Positions 9,926 to 18,143 of a DNA stretch of 64,000 bases are shown in pieces. Every line of letters starts with the position of its first letter. The first letter of the stretch is position 1. The translations under genes and the position numbers were made by a program. The stretch is from positions 62,001 through 126,000 of the forward strand of contig NZ_FOVO01000001.1 of assembly GCF_900115195.1 (NCBI RefSeq), written 5' to 3'. The notes beneath the pieces were generated by a model. It had not been told where the DNA came from. It saw only the letters and a program-made list of their open reading frames with translations, and did not search any database. This stretch comes from Xenorhabdus japonica (lineage in GTDB: Bacteria; Pseudomonadota; Gammaproteobacteria; Enterobacterales; Enterobacteriaceae).

Positions 9926-9967
9926 AATTCAGGACGGTAGATTTTTATTAAAATCTGCAAGTCATAC

Positions 9968-9999
9968 AAAAAAAGCGCCCTTGATCGGCGCTTTTTTTG
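9968..9999 (+). terminator. Terminator after tRNA-Gly copy 2
   Basis: A 12-bp stem with GCGCC and GGCGC at its core, a loop of about 7 nt and seven T residues. It closes the two-tRNA unit before the inserted genes. Confidence 0.9.
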
Positions 10000-10147
10000 T
10001 TTTCAAAAATCAAAATCCTTTGGTAGATTAAATCATTCGATATAATCACTATTAGACACAAATCTGTCGTGATCTCCCTAAAGTGAAAATAAGCTCATAA
10101 CGGAAGCGCTCTCCATAACCTAGCTGTCTGCAAAGCATCTCTAATCT

Positions 10148-10170
10148 GTCTCTAAGAGTTTCTTAGGGAC
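10148..10170 (+). promoter_or_regulatory. Hairpin or operator-like inverted repeat upstream of the FAD gene
   Basis: A 10-bp inverted repeat (10148-10157 with 10161-10170, one wobble pair) around a 3-nt centre, 30 bp before the start codon. It could be a transcriptional operator or a 5'-leader hairpin; there is no T tract. Confidence 0.4.
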
Positions 10171-10199
10171 GTTTATCTATCAATGAAGAGGTAGAGCCG

Positions 10200-11636
10200 A
10201 TGAACTATGATGTCATTGTTGTAGGATCTGGCGCTATTGCAGGTTCGATTGCGTATGAACTTGCTAGTCGCCAATTGAAAGTATGCAGGTTGGGACGCCT
10301 TGATCGTAGCAATGCTGCGTCAAAAGCCGCAGGGGCAATGAATGGTTGTTTTGGTGAAGTAACCAGCGGGCTTGTCGCGAGCGATTATGGAAAACTGAAA
10401 CTCAGAATGGATCGTATTGCGAAGGATCGCTGGTCAATATGGGCGCAGCGTTTGGTCGCGTCTTCAGGGGATACCCGCCCTCTGTTTACCGCAAAAGGTA
10501 CTCATGTCATTCTTAATACCGCAGGAATGGCTGCCGTTGATAGTGGTAATTATGATGCTATAGAGAGTACTCTTCGTGAGTATAATGAACCTTATGAGGT
10601 TGTTGATCCGCAATCGATTAAGGGAATGAAAGCTAATGATTTGGTGCGTTCGTTACAAGGACTTTATATCTCAGAAGAACATGCCCTTAATTCCCACATA
10701 TTGCTTGAAATGTTGGATGCTGCATTTCTTAGGGAAGGGGGAGAGATCGTCGATAACAATGTTAAATGCGTTCTCACAGAAAATGGAGCCGTAACGGGTG
10801 TTGAAACGGTCGATGGAGTGCGCTTTACCGCAGATAAAGTGGTTATTGCGGCAGGAGTGCAGTCACTCGATATATTATCAGACCAGCTTTCTATCGTGCA
10901 GAAAATTCCTCCGCTCTTCGCTGGTCATGGCGTGTCTGTTTTACTCAAAGTTAAAAATCCCGATGAATTACCAACATCAGTGATTCGTACACCTAATCGT
11001 GCGTTTGCTTGTGGGCTACATTGTGTTCCGCGTGGTGATGGTGTTCTTTACGTCGGCGCGACCAATCTTTTGTCCAATCAACCTCATGCATATGCGACAG
11101 TTGCTACCATACAATTCCTTGTGGAGTGCGCTTATAACCAGATAAACGTTGATTTGTTTGAATCAGAGGTTCTTGCAATTCAGGTCGGCAATAGACCCAT
11201 TTCCGCTGATGGTTTTCCATTGATTGGGGAGTGTGGCATAGATGGGTTGTGGCTTGTGACTGGCACATACCGGGATGGCCTACACCAATCACCGCTTTTG
11301 GCGGATTATGCTGCGAATGCACTCATGGGGCTACCTAATTTGGAGATTGACTTAGGCGATTTTACGCCTATTCGTCGACCCTTAATCGGACTTGACCGAG
11401 ATATGACCATTTTGGAGGCTGCACAGCAAACAGCAGCGATGGGTTATGAATGTCTCTGGAATATTAGACCGGGATGGAGTGAATTAATCCATGAATGTTT
11501 ACTCAATAAGTATCGTGCGCAAGTTGAATCTATTGATGCTACCTATACGCCTCCCCCTGATTTAGTTGCATTTTCTTGTCATGACGAGCAGATAACAAAG
11601 CGGTTACGTGATTACTATAGTTGTTGGAGAAAATGA
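10200..11636 (+). CDS. DAO-family FAD-dependent oxidoreductase (ThiO/glycine-oxidase-like)
   Basis: A 478-aa flavoprotein. The N-terminal dinucleotide fold begins YDVIVVGSGAIAGSIAYEL, with Ala where the third Gly of GxGxxG usually stands. The closing FAD motif GLWLVTGTYRDGLHQSPLLA near residues 345-365 matches the ThiO/DadA type (deamination of an amine or amino acid to a 2-oxo acid). About 95 residues after this (PIRRPLIGLDRDM to the end) form a C-terminal extension I do not recognise. An AAGAGG site precedes the ATG. It lies in an insert between tRNA-Gly copies 2 and 3, convergent with the indolepyruvate oxidoreductase gene. The substrate is unknown. Confidence 0.85.
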   Translation: MNYDVIVVGSGAIAGSIAYELASRQLKVCRLGRLDRSNAASKAAGAMNGCFGEVTSGLVASDYGKLKLRMDRIAKDRWSIWAQRLVASSGDTRPLFTAKGTHVILNTAGMAAVDSGNYDAIESTLREYNEPYEVVDPQSIKGMKANDLVRSLQGLYISEEHALNSHILLEMLDAAFLREGGEIVDNNVKCVLTENGAVTGVETVDGVRFTADKVVIAAGVQSLDILSDQLSIVQKIPPLFAGHGVSVLLKVKNPDELPTSVIRTPNRAFACGLHCVPRGDGVLYVGATNLLSNQPHAYATVATIQFLVECAYNQINVDLFESEVLAIQVGNRPISADGFPLIGECGIDGLWLVTGTYRDGLHQSPLLADYAANALMGLPNLEIDLGDFTPIRRPLIGLDRDMTILEAAQQTAAMGYECLWNIRPGWSELIHECLLNKYRAQVESIDATYTPPPDLVAFSCHDEQITKRLRDYYSCWRK

Positions 11637-11690
11637 GTTGTTGGAAGAAATGAGTAACTGGAAGGAATTAAAATTGCTGGAAATAATGGA
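11621..11690 (+). repeat. 17-bp tandem repeat across the FAD gene stop codon
   Basis: 11621-11637 and 11638-11654 share 15 of 17 bases (TTGTTGGA then GAAAATGAG or AGAAATGAG). Two more diverged units follow at 11655-11673 and 11674-11690. The TGA stop (11634-11636) lies in the first unit. Confidence 0.6.
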
Positions 11691-11715
11691 TTATGAAGAA
11701 AAGCAGAATCTCGAA

Positions 11716-11752
11716 AAGTGTTGGACATTACTATTAATAATGTCCAACACTT
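11716..11752. terminator. Bidirectional terminator between convergent genes
   Basis: A perfect 15-bp stem (11716-11730 with 11738-11752) and a 7-nt loop, between the FAD gene (+) and the indolepyruvate oxidoreductase gene (-), whose stop codon begins at 11759. Confidence 0.8.
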
Positions 11753-11756
11753 ATTA

Positions 11757-14700
11757 TCACATCATTTTTTGCAATTCTTTCAGCAATGTTTCCTTACGTT
11801 CCATCATGTTTTTTATCGCTTTGTGTTTCACATGACCAAAACCACGTACTTGATTGGGAAGCTCTGCGAGTTGCTGACAGGTTACCAAATTATAGCGATC
11901 CATTTTTTCGATCAAAACATCAATTAATCGCTCATATTCAAGCAGCAAATTTCTTTCCTGCTTACGCTCTTCCTGATAGCCAAAAATATCGAAAGCAGTA
12001 CCACGCAGTGGCTTACATGCAGCGAGGAAACGCAATACAGGAATGATCCACGAGCCATATTCTCTTTTTCCTCGCTGGCCTGTGCGGGGATCTTTGCGAT
12101 TAAAGAGCGGAAGGCTGAGGTGAAAGCGGATGTTATCCGTATTATCAAATTGCAAGCGAAGCTTATCGAAAAAATCGGTTTTGACATAGAGTCGGGCGAC
12201 TTCATATTCATCTTTATATGCCATCAATTTAAATAAATTTTCAGCAACGGATTTAGTAATTTCTTCTGCATCGATCTGCTGGGCCACCATTTGGATTTGG
12301 GCAATACGACTGAGATAACGCAGCGCATATCTTTCATTTTGATAATCCACCAGAAATTGATACCGATGCATAATGAGGTCGTCCAGACTTTTTATATTTT
12401 CTGACGAGGTCATATTGAGGTTTTTTTGTAGAATATCTGGTTGTACTGCCGCGATTCTTCCTATACAGAAAGCCCGTCGGGCATGATCTGCGGAGGAGCC
12501 TAGTTCTTGAATGACATTATCAATGGAAGATAATGTGATTGGGATTTTGCCGAGTTGCCAAGCATAACCAATTAATATGATATTTGTTTGGTTCCTGTCA
12601 CCAACTAGATGAGCAGCCATCATTTCTGCATCAATGGAGCGTAATGTCTGTGTGTGTTGACTTAGGACATCTAGCATTTTGCGATGATCCAAATTCAGCA
12701 TAGGGGTGCGAAGCATAGTACCGATTTGGGTTTCGTGGGTGTTCAATATGCATTTTGTTGATCCCCTCGACATCACTTCCAGAGAGTTTTGTCCTGTTGC
12801 TGCTACTAAATCAGCGGCGATGATCAAATTGGCACGTCCGCGATCGATCCTGACTTGGTGCAGTTTGTCCTGATCATGGCATAACCGAACATGAGCTATG
12901 GCTTCCCCTCCCTTTTGAGCAAAACCAGTAAAATTCAGCAGACTGACGAAGCAATTATCCAATTGTGCCGAATTTGCAAGCAGATGCCCAGCAGTGATGA
13001 TTCCTGTACCGCCGATACCGGCTAACAGGATTTCATAAGGTGTTTCGGTAGAAGCCAGCGTTGGTAGTGGTAATTTGTGGATAATTTTGTCTAACTCAGT
13101 ATGTGGGATGATTTTGCTGAGATCTGCCCGTGGATTGGCATTCTCGACAGTGATAAAGCTGGGACAAAATCCTTTCAGGCAAGAGAGGTCAGAGTTGCAA
13201 ATATGTTGGTCTATCTTACGTTTAGTGCCTAAAAGCGTTTTAACCGGAATGACGGCGAGGCAATTTGATTGTATTTGACAATCACCACATCCTTCACAAA
13301 CCAATTCATTGATGACGGCATGGCTCGTCACTTTTGGCATCAAGCCCCGTTTTCTTTTACGGCGTAGTTCCGTGGCACAGATTTGATCGTAGATGATGAC
13401 GGTTACACCAACGATATCTCGAAGACGTTTTTGTACATCTTCGAGATAATCCCGTTCATAGAGTTTCACATTGGCAGGAAGGCTATTTTTACCTTTGTAT
13501 TTATCAAGATCATCCGTCACGATAACCACTTCTTTCACACCTTCTGCCAGCATCAAAGAAACAATTTGCGATATGGTTATATTCCCATCCAGCGGCTGCC
13601 CACCTGTCATTGCTACGGCATCATTGAATAGCAATTTGTAAGTAATATGACTCCCAGCGGCAACTGATTGGCGAATAGCTAAGTGACCAGAATGGAAATA
13701 GGTGCCATCTCCCAGATTTTGAAAGACGTGGGAGCGATTCACAAACGGAGCATGTCCTATCCAGTCGATACCTTCTCCCCCCATAGGCAAGAGGCCGCTT
13801 CCGGTGTTGCGATCCATCCACGCTGCCATGACATGGCATCCTATGCCAATCTGGGCTTGGCTACCTTCCGGTAAGCGTGTTGAAGTGCTATGAGGGCATC
13901 CAGCGCAGAAATAAGGTGTGCGTTTTGGCAAAGCGGCATCGTGCTGAATGGGATTTATGGACCATTCCGGAGGCACGGAAAGAAATAGATTGAATTGCTG
14001 TAACCATCCTGAAAGTGGGGCGGCAACCCGTGAAGGGCGTAACTCAACGTCAGCGGGCAACAATTTTTTACCAAGATGGTTATGCTTACCTATCAGGTTG
14101 GTATTTTTTTGTAATTTAACCAATTGATGTGCCAACAGCATTTCAACTATGGCCGCTTTTTCTTCAATGACAAAAATATTATTGACTTGAATGGCAAGTT
14201 TGCTGAGAAGTGGTGATAAAGGATAAACCAAGCGGACATGGAGAAGGGCAACGCCTTGTTGGGCCAGTTCTGAAGGCGTTAAGCCTCCGACACGCAAGGC
14301 TTCCATAACATCCTTGTGGGCTTTGCCAACAGTGACTAATAAAGCGTGTGGATGCCCGCAAGGGGCGAGTAGGTAATCAATGGGATTAAGTTTAGCGAAA
14401 TCTTCAACGGCTTTCAGTTTATAGGCCAAACGCTTTTCAATTTGCGGGCCGGGAAGATCAGGCCAGCGCCAATGCAGCCCATCAGGGCCAGAGTCAACCT
14501 GCGGAATTTTATAATCAGGGAATGGCTTACTTTCTATGGCAGTACCACTTTCCACAATTTCACTGATTGCCTTAAAACCAAACCATGCACCACTTATACG
14601 TGATGCCGCCCAGCCCCATAAGCCGACATCACGATAATCAGCAATTGATGCAGGATGTAAGATGGGCATAGTCCACGCCATCATTGCGAGATCAGATTGA

Positions 14701-15137
14701 TGGGACATGGAAGAAGAGACACAACCATGATCGTCTCCGGCGATAACAAGCACACCTCCGTGCGGAGAGGAACCGTAGGCATTGCCATGTTTAAGTGCAT
14801 CACCCGAACGATCTACGCCGGGTCCTTTGCCGTACCACATCCCAAAAACACCGTTAACCTGCCTGTCAGGATCTGTTTCGACTTTTTGCGTGCCGATCAA
14901 TGCATTGACAGCAAGATCTTCATTGACAGCAGGCTGAAAACGAATCTTGGCTTGGATAAGTTCTTTGCTGTGTTGCCATAATGTTTGATCTAAACGGGCT
15001 AAAGGTGAACCACGATAGCCCGAAACAAATCCTGCTGTGTTGAGATTGTGGATTTCATCTAGCTCAGCTTGAGCGAGTAGAAGGTCAACCAGCGCTTCAG
15101 TGCCCGTGACAAATTTAGATTGATAATATCGAGCCAT
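11757..15137 (-). CDS. Indolepyruvate ferredoxin oxidoreductase, fused form
   Basis: A 1126-aa thiamine-diphosphate enzyme that oxidatively decarboxylates aryl-pyruvates (indolepyruvate, phenylpyruvate) to aryl-acetyl-CoA, passing electrons to ferredoxin. An N-terminal pyruvate-oxidoreductase-like alpha region includes GYRGSPLA. The TPP-binding domain has FCAGCPHS, then GDGTYFHSG and NDAVAMTGG around residues 405-530. A [4Fe-4S] motif with Cys614, 617, 620 and 626 follows, and a gamma domain begins at GIGGTGIITAG near residue 705. The single-chain layout is typical of proteobacterial IOR, not the two-subunit archaeal IorAB. It sits in the tRNA-Gly insert and is rare in enterobacterial core genomes. 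Confidence 0.9.
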   Translation of the reverse strand: MARYYQSKFVTGTEALVDLLLAQAELDEIHNLNTAGFVSGYRGSPLARLDQTLWQHSKELIQAKIRFQPAVNEDLAVNALIGTQKVETDPDRQVNGVFGMWYGKGPGVDRSGDALKHGNAYGSSPHGGVLVIAGDDHGCVSSSMSHQSDLAMMAWTMPILHPASIADYRDVGLWGWAASRISGAWFGFKAISEIVESGTAIESKPFPDYKIPQVDSGPDGLHWRWPDLPGPQIEKRLAYKLKAVEDFAKLNPIDYLLAPCGHPHALLVTVGKAHKDVMEALRVGGLTPSELAQQGVALLHVRLVYPLSPLLSKLAIQVNNIFVIEEKAAIVEMLLAHQLVKLQKNTNLIGKHNHLGKKLLPADVELRPSRVAAPLSGWLQQFNLFLSVPPEWSINPIQHDAALPKRTPYFCAGCPHSTSTRLPEGSQAQIGIGCHVMAAWMDRNTGSGLLPMGGEGIDWIGHAPFVNRSHVFQNLGDGTYFHSGHLAIRQSVAAGSHITYKLLFNDAVAMTGGQPLDGNITISQIVSLMLAEGVKEVVIVTDDLDKYKGKNSLPANVKLYERDYLEDVQKRLRDIVGVTVIIYDQICATELRRKRKRGLMPKVTSHAVINELVCEGCGDCQIQSNCLAVIPVKTLLGTKRKIDQHICNSDLSCLKGFCPSFITVENANPRADLSKIIPHTELDKIIHKLPLPTLASTETPYEILLAGIGGTGIITAGHLLANSAQLDNCFVSLLNFTGFAQKGGEAIAHVRLCHDQDKLHQVRIDRGRANLIIAADLVAATGQNSLEVMSRGSTKCILNTHETQIGTMLRTPMLNLDHRKMLDVLSQHTQTLRSIDAEMMAAHLVGDRNQTNIILIGYAWQLGKIPITLSSIDNVIQELGSSADHARRAFCIGRIAAVQPDILQKNLNMTSSENIKSLDDLIMHRYQFLVDYQNERYALRYLSRIAQIQMVAQQIDAEEITKSVAENLFKLMAYKDEYEVARLYVKTDFFDKLRLQFDNTDNIRFHLSLPLFNRKDPRTGQRGKREYGSWIIPVLRFLAACKPLRGTAFDIFGYQEERKQERNLLLEYERLIDVLIEKMDRYNLVTCQQLAELPNQVRGFGHVKHKAIKNMMERKETLLKELQKMM

Positions 15138-15510
15138 AATTTTGACCCTCTCTCAGGAGAATAATCATCTAAGTAACAACCAAAATTGATGCTAATCTAT
15201 TTCTACAAAATACTTACGACAACCATAAATCTTGTTAGATGTTGGTTATTTGTTTATTTAATGTTAATTTCCGGCTATTGAGTATTCAAGATAACTATTG
15301 AGGTTATGGTATGGTTTTTTTGTATCAAACTCCGGCGAATGTCTTTTGAGCGTTTAGCGCGGGAGTGGATGCAAAGGGGTTGCCATCTTATCTGAACATG
15401 TTCATAATGGCGCCCATATCCTGATATGCAGGTTTTACGGGTTATATCGTTAGCCGAACTCAAAATTAGCATTCAGGCATCTCAGGTTAATCATGTTAAC
15501 CATCAGTGAC
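15138..15510. other. Non-coding right edge of the tRNA-Gly insert
   Basis: No convincing gene. It contains the promoter region of the oxidoreductase gene (minus) and one copy of a diverged repeat (about 15376-15420, see 15866-15908). An inverted repeat GGTTAA/TTAACC lies at 15485-15501 just before tRNA copy 3. I could not find a clear sigma-70 promoter for that tRNA. Confidence 0.5.
15376..15420. repeat. Diverged dispersed repeat, copy A
   Basis: Contains TTGCCATCTTA and TTCATAATGGCGCC. Copy B at 15866-15908 has TTGCTATCTTA and CTCATAATGCCGCC; roughly two-thirds of the aligned bases match. The two copies flank tRNA-Gly copy 3 in the same orientation. Confidence 0.4.
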
Positions 15511-15586
<76 letters not shown>

Positions 15587-16301
15587 ATTCTCTTCATACT
15601 ACTTTTCTACATTAATTATTTCCTATATCTTAAATCCGTGGAATTTTAATAAACCTAGCTTAGAACCATAGCTTCCGTTGATTAAGTTAATCCATCTGTT
15701 ATTCATTATCACTATGTTAAAAAGTAAGTCCTTTTTTTGTTGGCACTGGGAAGGCAATGTATCTCCATGATCATCATTGTAAGCCTGCGGTTTTAGCTTA
15801 ATCTCACCCCAAATATAACTCCCTATTAAAAATACAATTTCACTCAAAAATAAATTGTTCATAAAGCGCTTGCTATCTTACTTCAACAGGCTCATAATGC
15901 CGCCTCATTTTTGAAGAGGCAGAGGAAAATTTCTCCATTAGCGTCTAGAATGGATGAGTGGACTATTACTTTGCTGCTGATTTCTGGTGTTTTCTACTAG
16001 AATTCAATTCTTGTTTTTTATCCACAGAATTTAACATTACCGCTCTATTGAGTCACCTGATGATGCTCGTCTTATTACACAGAGTTATCCACAGGAGGCT
16101 ATTTCGTATTTGGCTTTTCTAACTTATCTATTAAAATAATAGTTAAAGCTTAACTTATTGATTAATTGAAATAATTGATCTGATTTCAAAATATCGTTAT
16201 CAATATTCATTTTCTATTTGTTAGTTGATCAGAAAAGTATTTCTATTTTATTCACAAGGAGATAAAGGATTTTTTTGACAATAAATTCAGCTGACTGATT
16301 A
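15587..16301. other. Long AT-rich non-coding region between tRNA-Gly 3 and queG
   Basis: About 715 bp without a supported gene. A minus-strand open frame at 15623-15862 (79 codons) has no recognisable family and no ribosome binding site. The right part holds the DnaA-box cluster described separately. Copy B of a diverged repeat is at 15866-15908. Confidence 0.6.
16018..16256 (+). promoter_or_regulatory. DnaA-box cluster, candidate datA-like locus
   Basis: Three perfect 9-mers matching TTATNCACA, all in one orientation: TTATCCACA at 16018-16026, TTATCCACA at 16085-16093 and TTATTCACA at 16248-16256. The surrounding DNA is AT-rich and non-coding. In E. coli the DnaA-titrating locus datA lies in this neighbourhood (glyVXY/queG, about 94.7 min, from memory). 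No convincing IHF site was found by eye. Confidence 0.6.
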
Positions 16302-17459
16302 TTAAGCATCCCGGGGTAATCCTTTGGTTATTGCTCGTATCAATCGTTTTTGTTGTGAGGTTTGAACTTCAATTGTATTAGCATTTCGGCGAACCATTTG
16401 TTGAGCTATAGCCCAGTGGATATGTTCATCCAAAACTTCACTTAAACCGATTCTTTTTTCCAACGCCAACACGATATCAGCTTGATACGGCGCGTTGCCT
16501 AAAGCGACGGAAATGTTGCGTAGCCAGCGTAAATATCCAATACGGCGAATTGCCGAGCCTTCTGTGATACGCAGGAACTTTTCCTCACTCCAATTGAATA
16601 GATCTAGTAGCTCAGGAGTATGCAGTGCTGCTCGTGGGCTGAAGTCGGCTTCATCCGTCAATTGAGAAAAACGGTTCCAGGGACAAATAAGCTGGCAATC
16701 ATCACAGCCATAAATCCGGTTGCCCACCAGTGGACGAAATTCTTCCGGAATAGCACCTTCCAATTCAATAGTCAGATAAGAAATGCAGCGTCGGGCATCT
16801 ATCGTGTAAGGCTCGACAATAGCACCCGTTGGGCAAGTTGTCATACAGGCTACACAGCGTCCACATTGCTCATCTTGTGGAGCATCAATGGGTAAGGGAA
16901 GGTTAACCAGCAGCTCACCAAGAAAAAACCAGGAACCTGATTCACGGTTCAATATAAGTGAGTGTTTACCAACCCATCCAAGCCCTGCTTTTTCTGCGAG
17001 TGGGCGTTCCATTATAGGGGCGGAATCGACAAAAGGACGAAAATTCAGCGTTCCCTGATATTCATGAGTGTCACAATATTCTTGAATCTTGTCACCCAGT
17101 TTTTTGAGACGTTGACGCAGCAGTTTATGGTAATCTCTGCCTAGCGAATAGCGGCTGACATAACCCATTTGCGGATTGTTAAGTGTACTGGCAAACGCGG
17201 CCTTAGCGGGCAGATAATTCATGCGTATACTGATAACCCGCAAAGTTCCCGGCAGAAGTTCATGAGGGCGTGCACGCATCATGCCGTGACGATCCATCCA
17301 GTCCATTTCGCCGTGATATTTCTTATCAAGCCATTCCTGTAGTTTTGGCTCTTCTGCCGATAAATCGGTGTCACAGATGCCGACTTGCTGGAAGCCAAGG
17401 GAAAGGCCCCATTGCTTGATATTTGTTGCTAGAAGATTCAGATCGAGGGGGGTTGTCAT
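16302..17459 (-). CDS. queG: Epoxyqueuosine reductase QueG
   Basis: A 385-aa cobalamin- and iron-sulfur-dependent enzyme for the last step of queuosine synthesis in tRNA. Two ferredoxin-like cluster motifs are visible: CGRCVACMTTCP and CDDCQLICPWN, each supplying Cys ligands, and the N-terminal region carries the B12-binding part. The length is close to E. coli (379 aa). It lies next to the tRNA-Gly/datA-like region as in E. coli. The gene nnr (yjeF), which usually separates it from tsaE, is not here. Confidence 0.95.
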   Translation of the reverse strand: MTTPLDLNLLATNIKQWGLSLGFQQVGICDTDLSAEEPKLQEWLDKKYHGEMDWMDRHGMMRARPHELLPGTLRVISIRMNYLPAKAAFASTLNNPQMGYVSRYSLGRDYHKLLRQRLKKLGDKIQEYCDTHEYQGTLNFRPFVDSAPIMERPLAEKAGLGWVGKHSLILNRESGSWFFLGELLVNLPLPIDAPQDEQCGRCVACMTTCPTGAIVEPYTIDARRCISYLTIELEGAIPEEFRPLVGNRIYGCDDCQLICPWNRFSQLTDEADFSPRAALHTPELLDLFNWSEEKFLRITEGSAIRRIGYLRWLRNISVALGNAPYQADIVLALEKRIGLSEVLDEHIHWAIAQQMVRRNANTIEVQTSQQKRLIRAITKGLPRDA

Positions 17460-17664
17460 GGAATATCAAATTACTGCTGAAAGAAGGCATTTAGCTTAAC
17501 ACAGTAGGGATTGAATACAAAAAATGTAGTATGTGACCTTACGGCAGTGTAGAAGATGCTAAATGGTAATGTCTGAATTATGTTATGGTTATTGGTTAAG
17601 CTGTTTAACTGATATGTCTACCTGATTAGTCTCTAATTCAATAAATCAAAATAGATATTTTTCG

Positions 17665-18129
17665 ATGAAAGAACTCATTTTATCACTTCCAAATGAAGAT
17701 GCTACAGTCGCATTGGGTAATGCAGTGGCGGCAGTTGGCGATCGTGGCTATGTTATTTATTTATACGGCGATCTTGGCGCGGGGAAAACTACGTTCAGTC
17801 GTGGTTTTTTACAAGCCCTCGGTCATCAGGGGCATGTGAAAAGCCCAACTTATACGCTAGTCGAGCCTTATACCTTACAACCACGGCCTGTCTATCATTT
17901 CGATCTTTACCGTCTGGCGGATCCTGAAGAGCTGGAATTTATGGGGATTCGTGATTATTTTCATCAGGATTCCATTTGTTTGGTGGAGTGGCCTCAGCAG
18001 GGGGGGGGTGTTTTGCCTGATGCTGATATTGAGCTGCACTTAAGTTATGACAGTGAAGGGCGACAGGCTCGTTTTGTTGCGTTATCTGAATATGGTGAAA
18101 GTCTGTTGGATAATTTGAAGTCCTTATGA
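17665..18129 (+). CDS. tsaE: tRNA t6A threonylcarbamoyladenosine ATPase TsaE
   Basis: A 154-aa P-loop protein of the TsaBDE complex that makes t6A37 in ANN-decoding tRNAs. The Walker A motif is [23 protein letters not shown] and [13 protein letters not shown] follow, with VEWPQQG as the Walker B-region block. Its stop codon overlaps the first in-frame ATG of the amiB frame. It is the first gene of the tsaE-amiB-mutL-miaA-hfq-hflX series. Confidence 0.95.
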   Translation: MKELILSLPNEDATVALGNAVAAVGDRGYVIYLYGDLGAGKTTFSRGFLQALGHQGHVKSPTYTLVEPYTLQPRPVYHFDLYRLADPEELEFMGIRDYFHQDSICLVEWPQQGGGVLPDADIELHLSYDSEGRQARFVALSEYGESLLDNLKSL

Positions 18130-18143
18130 AGGAATACCCAACC

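Noticed and set aside
10200-11636. Naming the FAD gene thiO or dadA
   Set aside because: Only the general DAO fold is supported; there is no thiamine or alanine-catabolism context and the C-terminus differs.
11608-11835. Open frame after the FAD gene
   Set aside because: It crosses tandem repeats, the bidirectional terminator and the end of the convergent gene; not a credible gene.
15623-15862. 79-codon minus-strand open frame next to the DnaA boxes
   Set aside because: No start signals, no recognised family, low-complexity AT-rich composition; treated as non-coding.
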